Assembly: GCA_002683395.1 (NCBI GenBank) | Contig: NYTG01000052.1 | Location: 1 to 14,804, forward strand | Length of the DNA stretch: 14,804 nucleotides | Reading direction: 5' to 3' | Source: Halieaceae bacterium | Lineage (GTDB): Bacteria > Pseudomonadota > Gammaproteobacteria > Pseudomonadales > Halieaceae | Shown here: piece after piece, positions 1 to 6,944 of the stretch | Numbering within the stretch: position 1 is the stretch's first letter | Layout: each line of letters starts with the position of its first letter | Notes under the pieces: generated by a model | Databases searched by the model: none | What the model saw: the letters and a program-made list of their open reading frames with translations, nothing else | What the model was told of the DNA's origin: nothing | Made by a program: the position numbers and the translations under genes

Positions 1-1335
1 AATCGTCCCGCAATCATAGGCGGACTCGGCCCCCACAACTTTCAGTGGCAGGAACGCCAGCACGCCAATAATAGCGAGCGCTGCCGCGCTTTTCCAAAGA
101 GGCATGCCGCCATCCATGGTGACCCGTTCGGGCTCTGGCTTTGAGCGATCCATTTGCGACCACCACGGCATCGCCAGGAAGAAAAGGAAGTAGAAGATCG
201 TACAAATCTGGGCTAATACCGTGCGCTCCGGCGTCGGCGCCTTTACGCCCAGCACGCCCAAAATGATAAAGGAGGATACGAAGAGAACCAGCATCACGCG
301 ATTGAGCCATCCCCGGTAGCGCCATGAACGAACGGGGTTACGATCCAACCAAGGCAAAGCGAAGGGCAGTACAACCGACGCCGCAAAGAAAACAAAACCC
401 CAGAACTTGTCGGGGACAGCCCTCAGCACCGAATAATAGGGCGTGAAGTACCACACCGGTGCAATGTGTTCCGGCGTCTTTAAGCCATTTGCCTCTTCAA
501 AGTTGGCAAACTCGAGGAAAAAGCCGCCCATCTCCGGGGCAAAGAACATCACGCCGCAGAAGAAAAACAGGAACACGGCAATGCCCTGCACGTCATGCAC
601 TGAGTAATAAGGATGGAACTTAATACCATCGAGCGGAACGCCGTCAGCGCCTTTAGCTTTCTTAATTTCAACTCCGTCAGGGTTGTTGGATCCGACCTCG
701 TGGAGCGCCAGAATATGGAGCACCACCAGCGCGAGCAGCACGATGGGCAGCGCGACAACATGAAGCGCGAAGAAGCGATTCAAGGTGATCCCGGACAGCA
801 AGTAATCGCCGCGGATCCAGGTAACGATATCTGCCCCGACGACGGGTATGGCGCCAAACAGCGATATGATGACCTGCGCGCCCCAGTAAGACATTTGTCC
901 CCACGGCAGCACGTAGCCGACAAACGCCTCGGCCATCAGCACCACGAAGATCAACATGCCGAAGATCCAGATCAATTCGCGCGGCTTCTTGTACGAACCG
1001 TACATCAGCGCACGAAACATATGCAGATAGACCACGATGAAGAACGCCGAGGCTCCGGTAGAGTGCATGTAGCGCAGCATCCAGCCGTAATCTACGTCTC
1101 GCATGATGTATTCCACCGATGCGAACGCCTCTTCGGCGGAGGGGGTGTAGTTCATGGTGAGCCAAATACCGGTGAGTAGCTGATTCACCAGCACCAGAAG
1201 CGAGAACACACCAAAGAAATACCAGAGGTTAAAATTCTTGGGCGCGTAGTACTCGCCCATATGCGTGTTCCAGGTTCGCGTCAGCGGCAGCCGCGCATCA
1301 ATCCAGGACATCAGACCGGTCAGTGCTTTTTCCAT
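1..1335 (-). CDS. petB: Cytochrome b of the bc1 complex, 3' end cut by window edge
   Basis: Membrane subunit of ubiquinol:cytochrome c reductase, carrying hemes bL and bH and forming the Qo and Qi quinone sites. All 445 codons from the ATG at 1335 to the window edge are open. Two histidine pairs, H91/H105 and H192/H207, are the expected heme ligands. The Qo motif reads PVWY (residues 293-296) where mitochondria have PEWY; this variant is known in gammaproteobacteria. The start overlaps the petA stop by one base (TAATG), so the two are probably translationally coupled. Family members of this type usually end near residue 403-405, after a PERVT-like sequence present here at about 402-406. This frame instead continues for 39 further codons, through a hydrophobic stretch at about 416-434, with no stop. 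That may be a C-terminal extension or the start of a fused cytochrome c1. petC would lie just beyond the left edge. Confidence 0.95.
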   Translation of the reverse strand, partial: MEKALTGLMSWIDARLPLTRTWNTHMGEYYAPKNFNLWYFFGVFSLLVLVNQLLTGIWLTMNYTPSAEEAFASVEYIMRDVDYGWMLRYMHSTGASAFFIVVYLHMFRALMYGSYKKPRELIWIFGMLIFVVLMAEAFVGYVLPWGQMSYWGAQVIISLFGAIPVVGADIVTWIRGDYLLSGITLNRFFALHVVALPIVLLALVVLHILALHEVGSNNPDGVEIKKAKGADGVPLDGIKFHPYYSVHDVQGIAVFLFFFCGVMFFAPEMGGFFLEFANFEEANGLKTPEHIAPVWYFTPYYSVLRAVPDKFWGFVFFAASVVLPFALPWLDRNPVRSWRYRGWLNRVMLVLFVSSFIILGVLGVKAPTPERTVLAQICTIFYFLFFLAMPWWSQMDRSKPEPERVTMDGGMPLWKSAAALAIIGVLAFLPLKVVGAESAYDCGTI

Positions 1336-1955
1336 TACGCAGCCTCCGCGTCAACGCCAATTACCAGCACGTTGTCACTCTCGTATGAATAAGGGGGAAC
1401 TTCGAGATTATCGGATGCCGGAACGCCTTTATATACGCGCCCAGCAAGATCGAATTTGGAGCCGTGGCACGGGCAGAAGAACCCGCCCAACCATTCATCG
1501 CCACCCATATCGGCTGCGCCCACCTCCGGTCGAAACTTCGGCGCACATCCCAAGTGCGTGCAGAGTCCCACGATCACCAAAAATTCATCGTTAATCGCCC
1601 TGCCTTCACCCGCGATGTAGTTGGGTTGTGCCGACGCTGCAGACTGAGGATCCTTCAGGTCTTCATTGAGCGTCACCAGACCGGCAATTTGTTCCGGCGT
1701 GCGCCTCAAAACATAAACGGGTTTGCCGCGCCATTCGATAACGACCATCTGCCCCGGGTCCAACTTACCGATGTCTGCTCTGACCGGCGCTCCGGCCGCT
1801 TTGGCCTTTTCTGAGGGGTTCCAAGAACCCAAAAAAGGTACGGCGACACCTGCCACACCGCCCACACCAACCGCCGACGTCGCAGCGGTCAAGAATCGTC
1901 TGCGTGTCTGACCGTCATCGGCCGTCGAGTCGTGGGATTCAGTTGTATCGGTCAT
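1335..1955 (-). CDS. petA: Ubiquinol-cytochrome c reductase Rieske iron-sulfur subunit
   Basis: Carries the 2Fe-2S cluster that takes the first electron from ubiquinol in the bc1 complex and passes it to cytochrome c1. The 206-residue length is normal. Cluster-binding boxes are complete: CTHLGC at 132-137 (C132, H134) and CPCHGS at 161-166 (C161, H164), with C137 and C163 forming the usual disulfide. A twin-arginine motif, TRRRFLT (17-23), precedes a hydrophobic anchor at about 24-43, as expected for a folded protein exported by Tat and kept membrane-anchored. The ATG at 1955 is preceded by GGAG about ten bases upstream. It is the first gene of the petAB operon and overlaps petB by one base. 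Confidence 0.97.
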   Translation of the reverse strand: MTDTTESHDSTADDGQTRRRFLTAATSAVGVGGVAGVAVPFLGSWNPSEKAKAAGAPVRADIGKLDPGQMVVIEWRGKPVYVLRRTPEQIAGLVTLNEDLKDPQSAASAQPNYIAGEGRAINDEFLVIVGLCTHLGCAPKFRPEVGAADMGGDEWLGGFFCPCHGSKFDLAGRVYKGVPASDNLEVPPYSYESDNVLVIGVDAEAA

Positions 1956-1990
1956 GTTTGAGCGCCTCCGCGTTTAGCGTGCCATCTTCC

Positions 1991-2022
1991 AAAAAAGCCC
2001 CCCGCCGCGAAGCGGTAAAGGC
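1991..2022 (-). promoter_or_regulatory. Possible attenuator hairpin in the petA leader
   Basis: Read on the minus strand, a GC-rich inverted repeat (inner stem CCGC/GCGG with a three-base loop, outer stem of GCC plus three U·G pairs against a G run, with a mismatch and a bulge) is followed directly by six T residues. It lies 36 bases upstream of the petA ATG and downstream of the candidate promoter, so it would sit inside the leader RNA. The shape is that of a weak intrinsic terminator, but U·G pairs and the bulge lower its stability. It could equally be a chance GC-rich sequence. Confidence 0.3.
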
Positions 2023-2066
2023 GTTATCGATTGGCCTTGATGAACAAGATGGTTTTCTGCGCGCGA

Positions 2067-2095
2067 AGTGTAATGGTCACGCCGGCCACCAGCAA
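2067..2095 (-). promoter_or_regulatory. Candidate sigma70 promoter for petAB
   Basis: On the minus strand TTGCTG (2095-2090) and TACACT (2072-2067) are separated by exactly 17 bases, four of six matches to the consensus at each box. Transcription would start near 2060 and give a leader of about 105 bases before petA. It is the best match in the gap and lies downstream of the rpsI terminator, where a promoter is needed. Assigned by eye only. Confidence 0.5.
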
Positions 2096-2256
2096 GTTGA
2101 AATACGCTGGCAGTCGCGAGCGGGATCATCTAAATCGGGGACTCACGGTCATTTATGAGCCGCGAAGGCATTTACCAATACAACCCCCGATAGTGTTCCG
2201 TTAACCCCTTGCTGCCTGCACACGCTTCAGACCAGCCTCCTTCATCGTAACGTCCA

Positions 2257-2287
2257 AAAAAAAAGGCCCGCATCAGCGGGCCTTTTT
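2257..2287 (-). terminator. Rho-independent terminator after rpsI
   Basis: A perfect GGCCCGC/GCGGGCC stem with a four-base loop, extended by A/T pairs. It is followed on the minus strand by a run of nine T residues and starts 15 bases past the rpsI stop. The plus strand also ends in five T residues, so it may work in both directions. It separates the rplM-rpsI operon from the petAB promoter. Confidence 0.92.
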
Positions 2288-2302
2288 GCATCGATGTCGC
2301 GA

Positions 2303-2695
2303 TCAGCGCTTAGAGAACTGCGGACGACGACGCGCCTTCCGGAGACCCACCTTCTTACGTTCCACCTCTCGGGCGTCGCGCGTCACATAACCGGCTGCTC
2401 GCAGCGCACCACGCAGACTCTCATCGTAGTCGAGTAATGCACGGGTCAGACCATGACGAATCGCACCGGCCTGTCCAAAGCTGCCTCCGCCGGTCACCGT
2501 CACATTGGCGTCGAAGTTGCCAGCATTCTCGGTCAGTTCAAGTGGCTGGCGAACAATCATACGCGCCACTTCGCGGCCAAAGTACTCGTCAATGGGCCGG
2601 CCATTAACCGTGATGTTACCGCTACCATTGCGCAAAAACACGCGCGCGGTTGAGGTCTTGCGACGACCCGTTCCGTAATATTGTGCAGTTGCCAT
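2303..2695 (-). CDS. rpsI: 30S ribosomal protein S9
   Basis: Small-subunit protein whose basic C-terminal tail reaches the P-site tRNA. At 130 residues it has the standard bacterial length, begins with the typical YYGTGRRKTS segment (6-15), contains the GGSFGQAGAIRHG region in the middle, and ends in the family's basic tail (KARRRPQFSKR). A very strong Shine-Dalgarno sequence (GAGGAGG) spans the rplM stop codon and precedes the ATG by a few bases, so it is second in a two-gene operon with L13. The operon ends at the terminator 15 bases downstream. Confidence 0.98.
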   Translation of the reverse strand: MATAQYYGTGRRKTSTARVFLRNGSGNITVNGRPIDEYFGREVARMIVRQPLELTENAGNFDANVTVTGGGSFGQAGAIRHGLTRALLDYDESLRGALRAAGYVTRDAREVERKKVGLRKARRRPQFSKR

Positions 2696-2705
2696 CAGGA
2701 CCTCC

Positions 2706-3134
2706 TCAGATCGTCAGCGGCTGCGGCTGTTGTGCCGCATGCGGGTGCGCAGGCCCCGCGTAGACCTTGAGCTTCTTTAGCATGGCCCGCCCCAGCGGGT
2801 TGCGAGGCATCATGCCCTTAACCGCACGTTGTATGACACGCTCTGGTGCGCGCTCGATTAATTGCTCAAAACTGGCAGACCTAATACCGCCGGGAAAACC
2901 GGTGTGGTGATAGTACATTTTGTCGGTCTGCTTGGCGCCGGTCACGCGCACCCGCTCACAGTTGACCACCACTACGTAGTCCCCCATATCCATATGGGGC
3001 GTATATTCGGGCTTGTGCTTACCCCGCAGCCGATGGGCGATTTCGGTGGCGAGCCGACCGAGCGTCAGGTTCTCAGCATCGACGACAAACCAGTCGTGGT
3101 GAACGTCTTCTGCCTTGGCGCTAAATGTTTTCAT
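2706..3134 (-). CDS. rplM: 50S ribosomal protein L13
   Basis: Early-assembling large-subunit protein that binds 23S rRNA. Starting at the ATG at 3134, the product is 142 residues, exactly the length of E. coli L13, and begins MKTFSAKAED as the family does. Diagnostic stretches are TLGRLATEIA (26-35), RGKHKPEYTPH (39-49), YYHHTGFPGG (76-85) and the near-terminal HAAQQPQ. An in-frame TTG two codons upstream (3140) is a less likely start. The Shine-Dalgarno AGGG lies about nine bases upstream, inside a small palindrome. It has its own promoter in the 87-base gap after zapE and is followed by rpsI ten bases on. Confidence 0.98.
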   Translation of the reverse strand: MKTFSAKAEDVHHDWFVVDAENLTLGRLATEIAHRLRGKHKPEYTPHMDMGDYVVVVNCERVRVTGAKQTDKMYYHHTGFPGGIRSASFEQLIERAPERVIQRAVKGMMPRNPLGRAMLKKLKVYAGPAHPHAAQQPQPLTI

Positions 3135-3141
3135 GACCAAT

Positions 3142-3152
3142 GCCCTAAGGGC
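3142..3152 (-). promoter_or_regulatory. Palindrome covering the rplM ribosome binding site
   Basis: The 11-base sequence GCCCTTAGGGC (minus strand) is a perfect four-base-pair stem around three loop bases. The rplM Shine-Dalgarno AGGG is its 3' arm. If it folds, ribosome access to rplM would be reduced. In E. coli, L13 is known to repress its own mRNA, so an autoregulatory role is plausible. The stem is short and could be chance. Confidence 0.4.
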
Positions 3153-3170
3153 GATCTAAAAGGAGCGCGG

Positions 3171-3199
3171 ATGTTACTGGACTGCCTGAGCCCTTTCAA
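3171..3199 (-). promoter_or_regulatory. Sigma70 promoter for rplM-rpsI
   Basis: On the minus strand TTGAAA (3199-3194) and TAACAT (3176-3171) are 17 bases apart, four to five of six consensus matches at each box. The predicted start near 3164 gives a leader of about 30 bases before rplM. It begins about 20 bases after the zapE stop, so the ribosomal operon need not depend on zapE transcription. Confidence 0.65.
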
Positions 3200-3221
3200 C
3201 CGTTATTTTGTCCTGTCTGCA

Positions 3222-4328
3222 CTAGGGCCGGTGCTCTGCACGGAGATATTCCTGAGTCCGCATTTCCTGCAGACGCGACACCGTTCGATCGAATTCAAAC
3301 GCTAAGCGAGAGCCTTCGTAAAGCGCCTCGGGGGGAGTTGTCGCAGTGGTGATCAATTTGACGCTGCGATCGTAGAATTCATCCACCAAGTTGATAAATC
3401 GCCGCGCCGCATTCTCGTTGTCGCGCCCCAGCTGAGGAATCTGCTCAATCAATACCGTATGGTATTCGCGCGCTATCTCGACATAATCCGCCGCACTTCG
3501 TGCCTCCTCGCACAGCGTGCCAAAACTGAACCAGGCCACGCCGGGGGCATCGGCGATCAGCGTCATCTGTCTCTGGTTGACCTCAATTGAGGTGGGCGCT
3601 CCAACGGCCCGCCCCGTCAACGAGGTGAAGTATTCTGTCAGCGCATCACTCGCCGCGCTATCGTGAGGCACGTGCCACAGGTCGGCGCGCTGCAGGGTTC
3701 TAAATCGGTAATCCGTAGCAGAATCGAGATGGGAGACCGTCAGGTGTTGCTCCAGAAGCGCAATCGCGGGCAGGAAGCGGCTGCGCTGCAGCCCATCGCG
3801 GTAGAGATCCTTTGGGGGGATGTTAGAGGTTGCGACCAACGTGACGCCCCGCCTGAACAAAGCCTCAATCAACCCGGCTAGGATCATGGCGTCACCGATG
3901 TCACTCACGAAAAACTCATCGAAGCACAACACCACCGCGTCGTCTGCAATGTCCTGCGCAACCACCTCAAGCGGGTTTTTGGCGCCGCTATAGCGGGTGA
4001 GTGCAGCGTGAACACGCTGCATAAACCGGTGAAAATGCACCCGAAGCTTGCGCTCAATCGGCAGACTGTCGAAAAACGTATCGACGAGGTGTGTCTTACC
4101 TCGGCCAACCCCTCCCCAAAGGTAGAGACCGCGCTCTGGCCCCTCGGATCGGCGCAAAAGCCGCTGGGTTCGGCTCCAAATGGTGTGCTGCCGCGCAACC
4201 CTGGCCAACAGTCGTGCATGCAGGTCATCCAGTTGCTCAATGACACTCGCCTGAGCGGGATCCGCCAGTAAGGTCCCGGCTTTCAAATCGTTTTGGTAAC
4301 GTTGGAGTGGAGACAAAGCGTCCGTCAT
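3222..4328 (-). CDS. zapE: Cell division protein ZapE, AFG1-like ATPase
   Basis: AFG1/YhcM-family P-loop ATPase. In E. coli ZapE associates with the Z-ring late in division and destabilises FtsZ polymers under stress. The ATG at 4328 gives 368 residues, close to the E. coli length of about 375. Walker A is GGVGRGKT (72-79) and Walker B is LCFDEF (134-139), within the family signature CFDEFFVSDIGDAM (135-148). A sensor-like ATSNIPP stretch follows, and the C-terminal region holds the conserved RRFINLVDEFYD segment. Upstream in-frame codons exist, but MTDALSPLQRYQ is the typical N-terminus. The ribosome binding site is weak. As in E. coli, it sits directly upstream of rplM and divergent from zapG. 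Confidence 0.95.
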   Translation of the reverse strand: MTDALSPLQRYQNDLKAGTLLADPAQASVIEQLDDLHARLLARVARQHTIWSRTQRLLRRSEGPERGLYLWGGVGRGKTHLVDTFFDSLPIERKLRVHFHRFMQRVHAALTRYSGAKNPLEVVAQDIADDAVVLCFDEFFVSDIGDAMILAGLIEALFRRGVTLVATSNIPPKDLYRDGLQRSRFLPAIALLEQHLTVSHLDSATDYRFRTLQRADLWHVPHDSAASDALTEYFTSLTGRAVGAPTSIEVNQRQMTLIADAPGVAWFSFGTLCEEARSAADYVEIAREYHTVLIEQIPQLGRDNENAARRFINLVDEFYDRSVKLITTATTPPEALYEGSRLAFEFDRTVSRLQEMRTQEYLRAEHRP

Positions 4329-4549
4329 AGATCTTTGGCGCACATAGAACGGCGCGCAGAGTAACACGGACTGGCTGCTTCGCCGCGGCGGTGCTTATCG
4401 ACGGAGAGTCACAACTCAAACTCCTTCGGCCGGGAGCTCACCGCTTTACACTGATAACCCGCGCCAAACAGGCGACTCCCCTCCCTGCTTCAAGTACACT
4501 TAACAGTGCACGCAGGGGATGTCCCGCGCAGGAAAGGGCCACAAAAGCC

Positions 4550-5002
4550 ATGTACTCAATGTCGAACCTCGTTATTGCGCTGCTCATCGGCGGCGGCATC
4601 GGTGGCGTCACGGGTTGGTACCTGGCGATGACCTCCCGTGGTGATAATAAGCGCAAGGTCATTATGGACCTTGAAAGCCAGCTGGATCAGGCGAAGCAGG
4701 GACGCGCAGATTTTGAGGCCGAGGTCTCAGAGCACTTTGCCCAAACCGCTGATCTACTCCATAAGCTCACCGATGACTATCGCGCTGTTTACACGCACCT
4801 GGCCAACGGTGCCGAGCAATTGTGCGGTGACCGAGTGAGCATATCGGAAGCGGCCTTGACCGTATCTGCAGATGACGCGGCCGACAAACCCCATTTGGTC
4901 GATATGGCACAACCGCTAGACTACGCCCCTAAAAAGCCTGACGAGCAAGGGCAATTGTCAGAAACTTTTGGGCTGGATAAATCCAATAGCTCTGCTGCCT
5001 GA
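4550..5002 (+). CDS. zapG: Inner-membrane division/envelope protein ZapG (YhcB, DUF1043)
   Basis: DUF1043 family, a single-pass inner-membrane protein linked in E. coli to cell division, peptidoglycan synthesis and envelope integrity. A start at 4550 gives 150 residues, against about 132 in E. coli. A glycine-rich transmembrane helix covers about residues 5-26 and is followed by a charged coiled-coil segment (about 35-65). Next comes the family's conserved FAQTADLLHKLTDDYRAVYTH region (about 63-83) and a variable acidic tail. A second ATG (4559) three codons on is possible; AAGGG about a dozen bases before 4550 favours the first. It is divergent from zapE across 221 bases, where I see no convincing promoter, and ends five bases from the convergent nif3 stop. 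Confidence 0.92.
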   Translation: MYSMSNLVIALLIGGGIGGVTGWYLAMTSRGDNKRKVIMDLESQLDQAKQGRADFEAEVSEHFAQTADLLHKLTDDYRAVYTHLANGAEQLCGDRVSISEAALTVSADDAADKPHLVDMAQPLDYAPKKPDEQGQLSETFGLDKSNSSAA

Positions 5003-5007
5003 CCCGC

Positions 5008-5763
5008 TCAGACGGGGTTAGCGATCTCGATAAACTCGTGGGTGCAGCCTAGTGTATCGGCCGCAAGCGCCCCTACTGCCTGCACCCCGTAGCGCTCTGT
5101 CGCATGATGGCCCGCTGCAATAAACGCAATGTTGCGCTCTCTGGCGATATGCACCGTTTGCTCTGAGACCTCGCCGGTGACATAGACGTCTGCTCCAGCA
5201 TCTGCTGCCAGATCGATATAACCCTGCCCCGCCCCCGTGCACCATACGATGGACTGCACGTTGCCGTCTCCAACGACCAGTGGCGCGCGGCTGAGGGATG
5301 CTTCCAGGCGGCCCGCCAGCGCTTGCAGGGCAATCGGCTGATCCAAAAAGCCCTTAAACAAGGGCGTTGTCGCATGCTCGTGGTCCAGCGGCTCGGGCGC
5401 TGACACCCCCATCAGTCGCCCCAGGGTCGCGTTGTTGCCATATTCGGGATGACAGTCCAGAGGAAGGTGATACGCGAAGAGACTCATCTCTGCAGCAATC
5501 AAAGTGCGTAATCTAGCCGCTTTCATCCCGGTGATACGCGAATCCTCCCCACGCCAAAAATACCCATGGTGAACCAGAATGGCATCCGCACCCCTCTCAC
5601 GAGCAGCGTTTAGCAGCGCCTGACTCGCCGTTACGCCCGTCACCAAGTGATGCACTTCCTCTCTGCCTTCCACCTGCAAACCGTTAGGGCAGTAGTCCTC
5701 AAAGCGCGCTGGCGTCAACAGTGCGTCCAAAAATGCGTTAAGTTGCTGCCGCGTGCAGGCCAT
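5008..5763 (-). CDS. Nif3/YbgI-family putative dinuclear metal-binding protein
   Basis: Member of the Nif3-like family (E. coli YbgI type), often annotated as a GTP cyclohydrolase I type 2 homologue; the physiological reaction is not firmly established. A start at 5763 gives 251 residues, the usual length. Metal-ligand motifs are present: VHHGYFW (64-70, H65/H66), HLPLDCHPEYGNN (99-111, D103) and GHHATERYG (218-226, H219/H220, E223). The N-terminal YCPNGLQVEG (24-33) is also typical. An ATG one codon earlier (5766) is equally possible, and the frame stays open upstream without family resemblance. The ribosome binding site is weak. In Pseudomonas a homologue lies near algW, and here it is divergent from that gene across 76 bases. 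Confidence 0.92.
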   Translation of the reverse strand: MACTRQQLNAFLDALLTPARFEDYCPNGLQVEGREEVHHLVTGVTASQALLNAARERGADAILVHHGYFWRGEDSRITGMKAARLRTLIAAEMSLFAYHLPLDCHPEYGNNATLGRLMGVSAPEPLDHEHATTPLFKGFLDQPIALQALAGRLEASLSRAPLVVGDGNVQSIVWCTGAGQGYIDLAADAGADVYVTGEVSEQTVHIARERNIAFIAAGHHATERYGVQAVGALAADTLGCTHEFIEIANPV

Positions 5764-5793
5764 CATCCATCCAGTTTCGCCATCAATCAGGGA

Positions 5794-5822
5794 AGAATAA
5801 CCAGCGCACCATGATTTACAAT
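5794..5822. promoter_or_regulatory. Candidate overlapping promoters for the nif3-like gene and algW
   Basis: On the minus strand TTGTAA (5821-5816) and TATTCT (5799-5794), 16 bases apart, form a reasonable sigma70 promoter reading into the nif3-like gene. On the plus strand TACAAT (5817-5822) is a good -10 box for the divergent algW gene, about 18 bases before its start, but lacks a convincing -35. The plus -10 and minus -35 share five bases, so if both are used they would compete for polymerase. Judged by eye. Confidence 0.35.
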
Positions 5823-5839
5823 GGCTGTAGGAGACCAAT

Positions 5840-6943
5840 GTGAAACAAGACGTAATCGCTTTTTTATGGCCGGCGCTAGTCGGCGTTCTCGCGGCCGCGC
5901 TGATCCTCGACAAATGGGTGCTGGAACCCCGTGAGGCCCTAACGAATACCGCCAATGGCAGCTATCGTGAGGCTGTGGCCCTCGCTACGCCTTCCGTTGT
6001 GAATATCTACACGGCGAAGTTAGTCGACGCGCGCAGCGATCCGCGTATTAATTCTCCGCTGCAACGTCGCTTGTTCTCCAATCGGGGAAATCGCCAGCGC
6101 ATTGAGCGCTCGTTGGGCTCTGGCGTCATTTTGAGCGGCGACGGACATATCGTAACGAATAACCATGTGATTGCAGGTGCCGACGCCATTCAGATTTTGC
6201 TGGCCGATGGGCGCTCTGCGAACGCTGTAGTGGTAGGCAGCGACCCCGAAACGGATCTCGCCATTCTGCGCATTGATCTGCCGGCATTAACCCCCATCGC
6301 ACTGGCAGAGGCTGCCGATATTGCGGTAGGGGATGTGGTGCTGGCTATCGGCAATCCGTATGGTTTTGGTCACTCAGTATCGCAGGGTATCGTGTCTGGG
6401 GTCGGTCGCTTCGGTCTGCAACTCTCCACCTATGAGGGCTACATTCAGACAGATGCCACCATCCACTTGGGAAGCTCGGGTGGCGCCCTGATTGATAATC
6501 AGGGCAGGCTGGTGGGGATCAATACCCTGATTTACACCGCAGGCGCCGAGCGGAGCGGGGAGACGCCCGGTATTGGAATCAACCTAGCGACGCCCAGCGA
6601 ACTGGCTGCCTCGGTACTGGAAGATATCGTCAAATATGGCCGTGTCATTCGAGGGTGGCTAGGGGTGAGTGTCGAAGTGCTGCTGAGCGAGAGTCAGTCT
6701 GGCGGACCGGTTCAACAGCTTATCGTGACAGATCTCGCCTCCGGCGGGCCTGCCGAACGCGCAGGCATTCAGCTCAATGACATTATTGTTGCGATGGATG
6801 GGGAACCGGTCGTGGATGGCCGCGCTGCCATGCTCCAAATTGCGCAACTGCGACCAGGCCACCTACTGAGGGTAAATTTGGATCGCAAGGGGGCTGCCGT
6901 AGAACTTGAGGCCGTGGTGGGCACTCGCGCCAACGGCGGCTGA
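5840..6943 (+). CDS. algW: Membrane-anchored periplasmic serine protease, DegS/AlgW type
   Basis: HtrA-family site-1 protease that senses misfolded outer-membrane proteins through its PDZ domain and cleaves the anti-sigma factor (RseA/MucA), releasing sigma E. The product has 367 residues: an N-terminal membrane anchor (about 6-24), a trypsin-like domain (about 45-255) and a single PDZ domain (about 265-360), the DegS/AlgW plan rather than the two-PDZ DegP/DegQ plan. The triad is H109 (TNNHVIAG), D139 (ETDLAILR) and S213. The serine motif is GSSGG, preceded by HL, where GNSGG preceded by NP or NH is usual; the triad itself is intact. The start is GTG, with TAGGAG a few bases upstream; the ATG two bases earlier runs straight into a stop. 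It ends one base from the convergent hisD stop. degQ is absent. Confidence 0.93.
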   Translation: MKQDVIAFLWPALVGVLAAALILDKWVLEPREALTNTANGSYREAVALATPSVVNIYTAKLVDARSDPRINSPLQRRLFSNRGNRQRIERSLGSGVILSGDGHIVTNNHVIAGADAIQILLADGRSANAVVVGSDPETDLAILRIDLPALTPIALAEAADIAVGDVVLAIGNPYGFGHSVSQGIVSGVGRFGLQLSTYEGYIQTDATIHLGSSGGALIDNQGRLVGINTLIYTAGAERSGETPGIGINLATPSELAASVLEDIVKYGRVIRGWLGVSVEVLLSESQSGGPVQQLIVTDLASGGPAERAGIQLNDIIVAMDGEPVVDGRAAMLQIAQLRPGHLLRVNLDRKGAAVELEAVVGTRANGG

Positions 6944-6944
6944 C

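Larger units (their letters stand above)
1956..2302. other. 347-base non-coding gap between rpsI and petA
   Basis: No credible gene on either strand; short open frames here lack family resemblance and ribosome binding sites. From the rpsI side it holds the rplM-rpsI terminator (2257-2287), about 160 bases in which I see nothing, a candidate promoter for petAB (2067-2095), and a leader of roughly 100 bases with a terminator-like hairpin (1991-2022) before the petA start. Confidence 0.7.

Noticed and set aside
613..1179. Long plus-strand open frame of 188 codons
   Set aside because: It lies wholly antisense to cytochrome b, whose motifs are unmistakable; its translation is rich in His, Gln and Arg with no family resemblance.
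2150..2256. Possible small peptide or RNA gene between rpsI and the petAB promoter
   Set aside because: A 14-codon minus-strand frame near 2248 lacks a ribosome binding site, and no promoter-terminator pair frames a small RNA.
4391..4549. 53-codon N-terminal extension of zapG
   Set aside because: The family begins with the transmembrane helix; the upstream part has no resemblance and a start at 4550 gives the expected protein.
5001..5020. Hairpin between the convergent zapG and nif3-like stops
   Set aside because: A short CCCG/CGGG-type stem with an odd loop and no T run on either side; not a convincing terminator.
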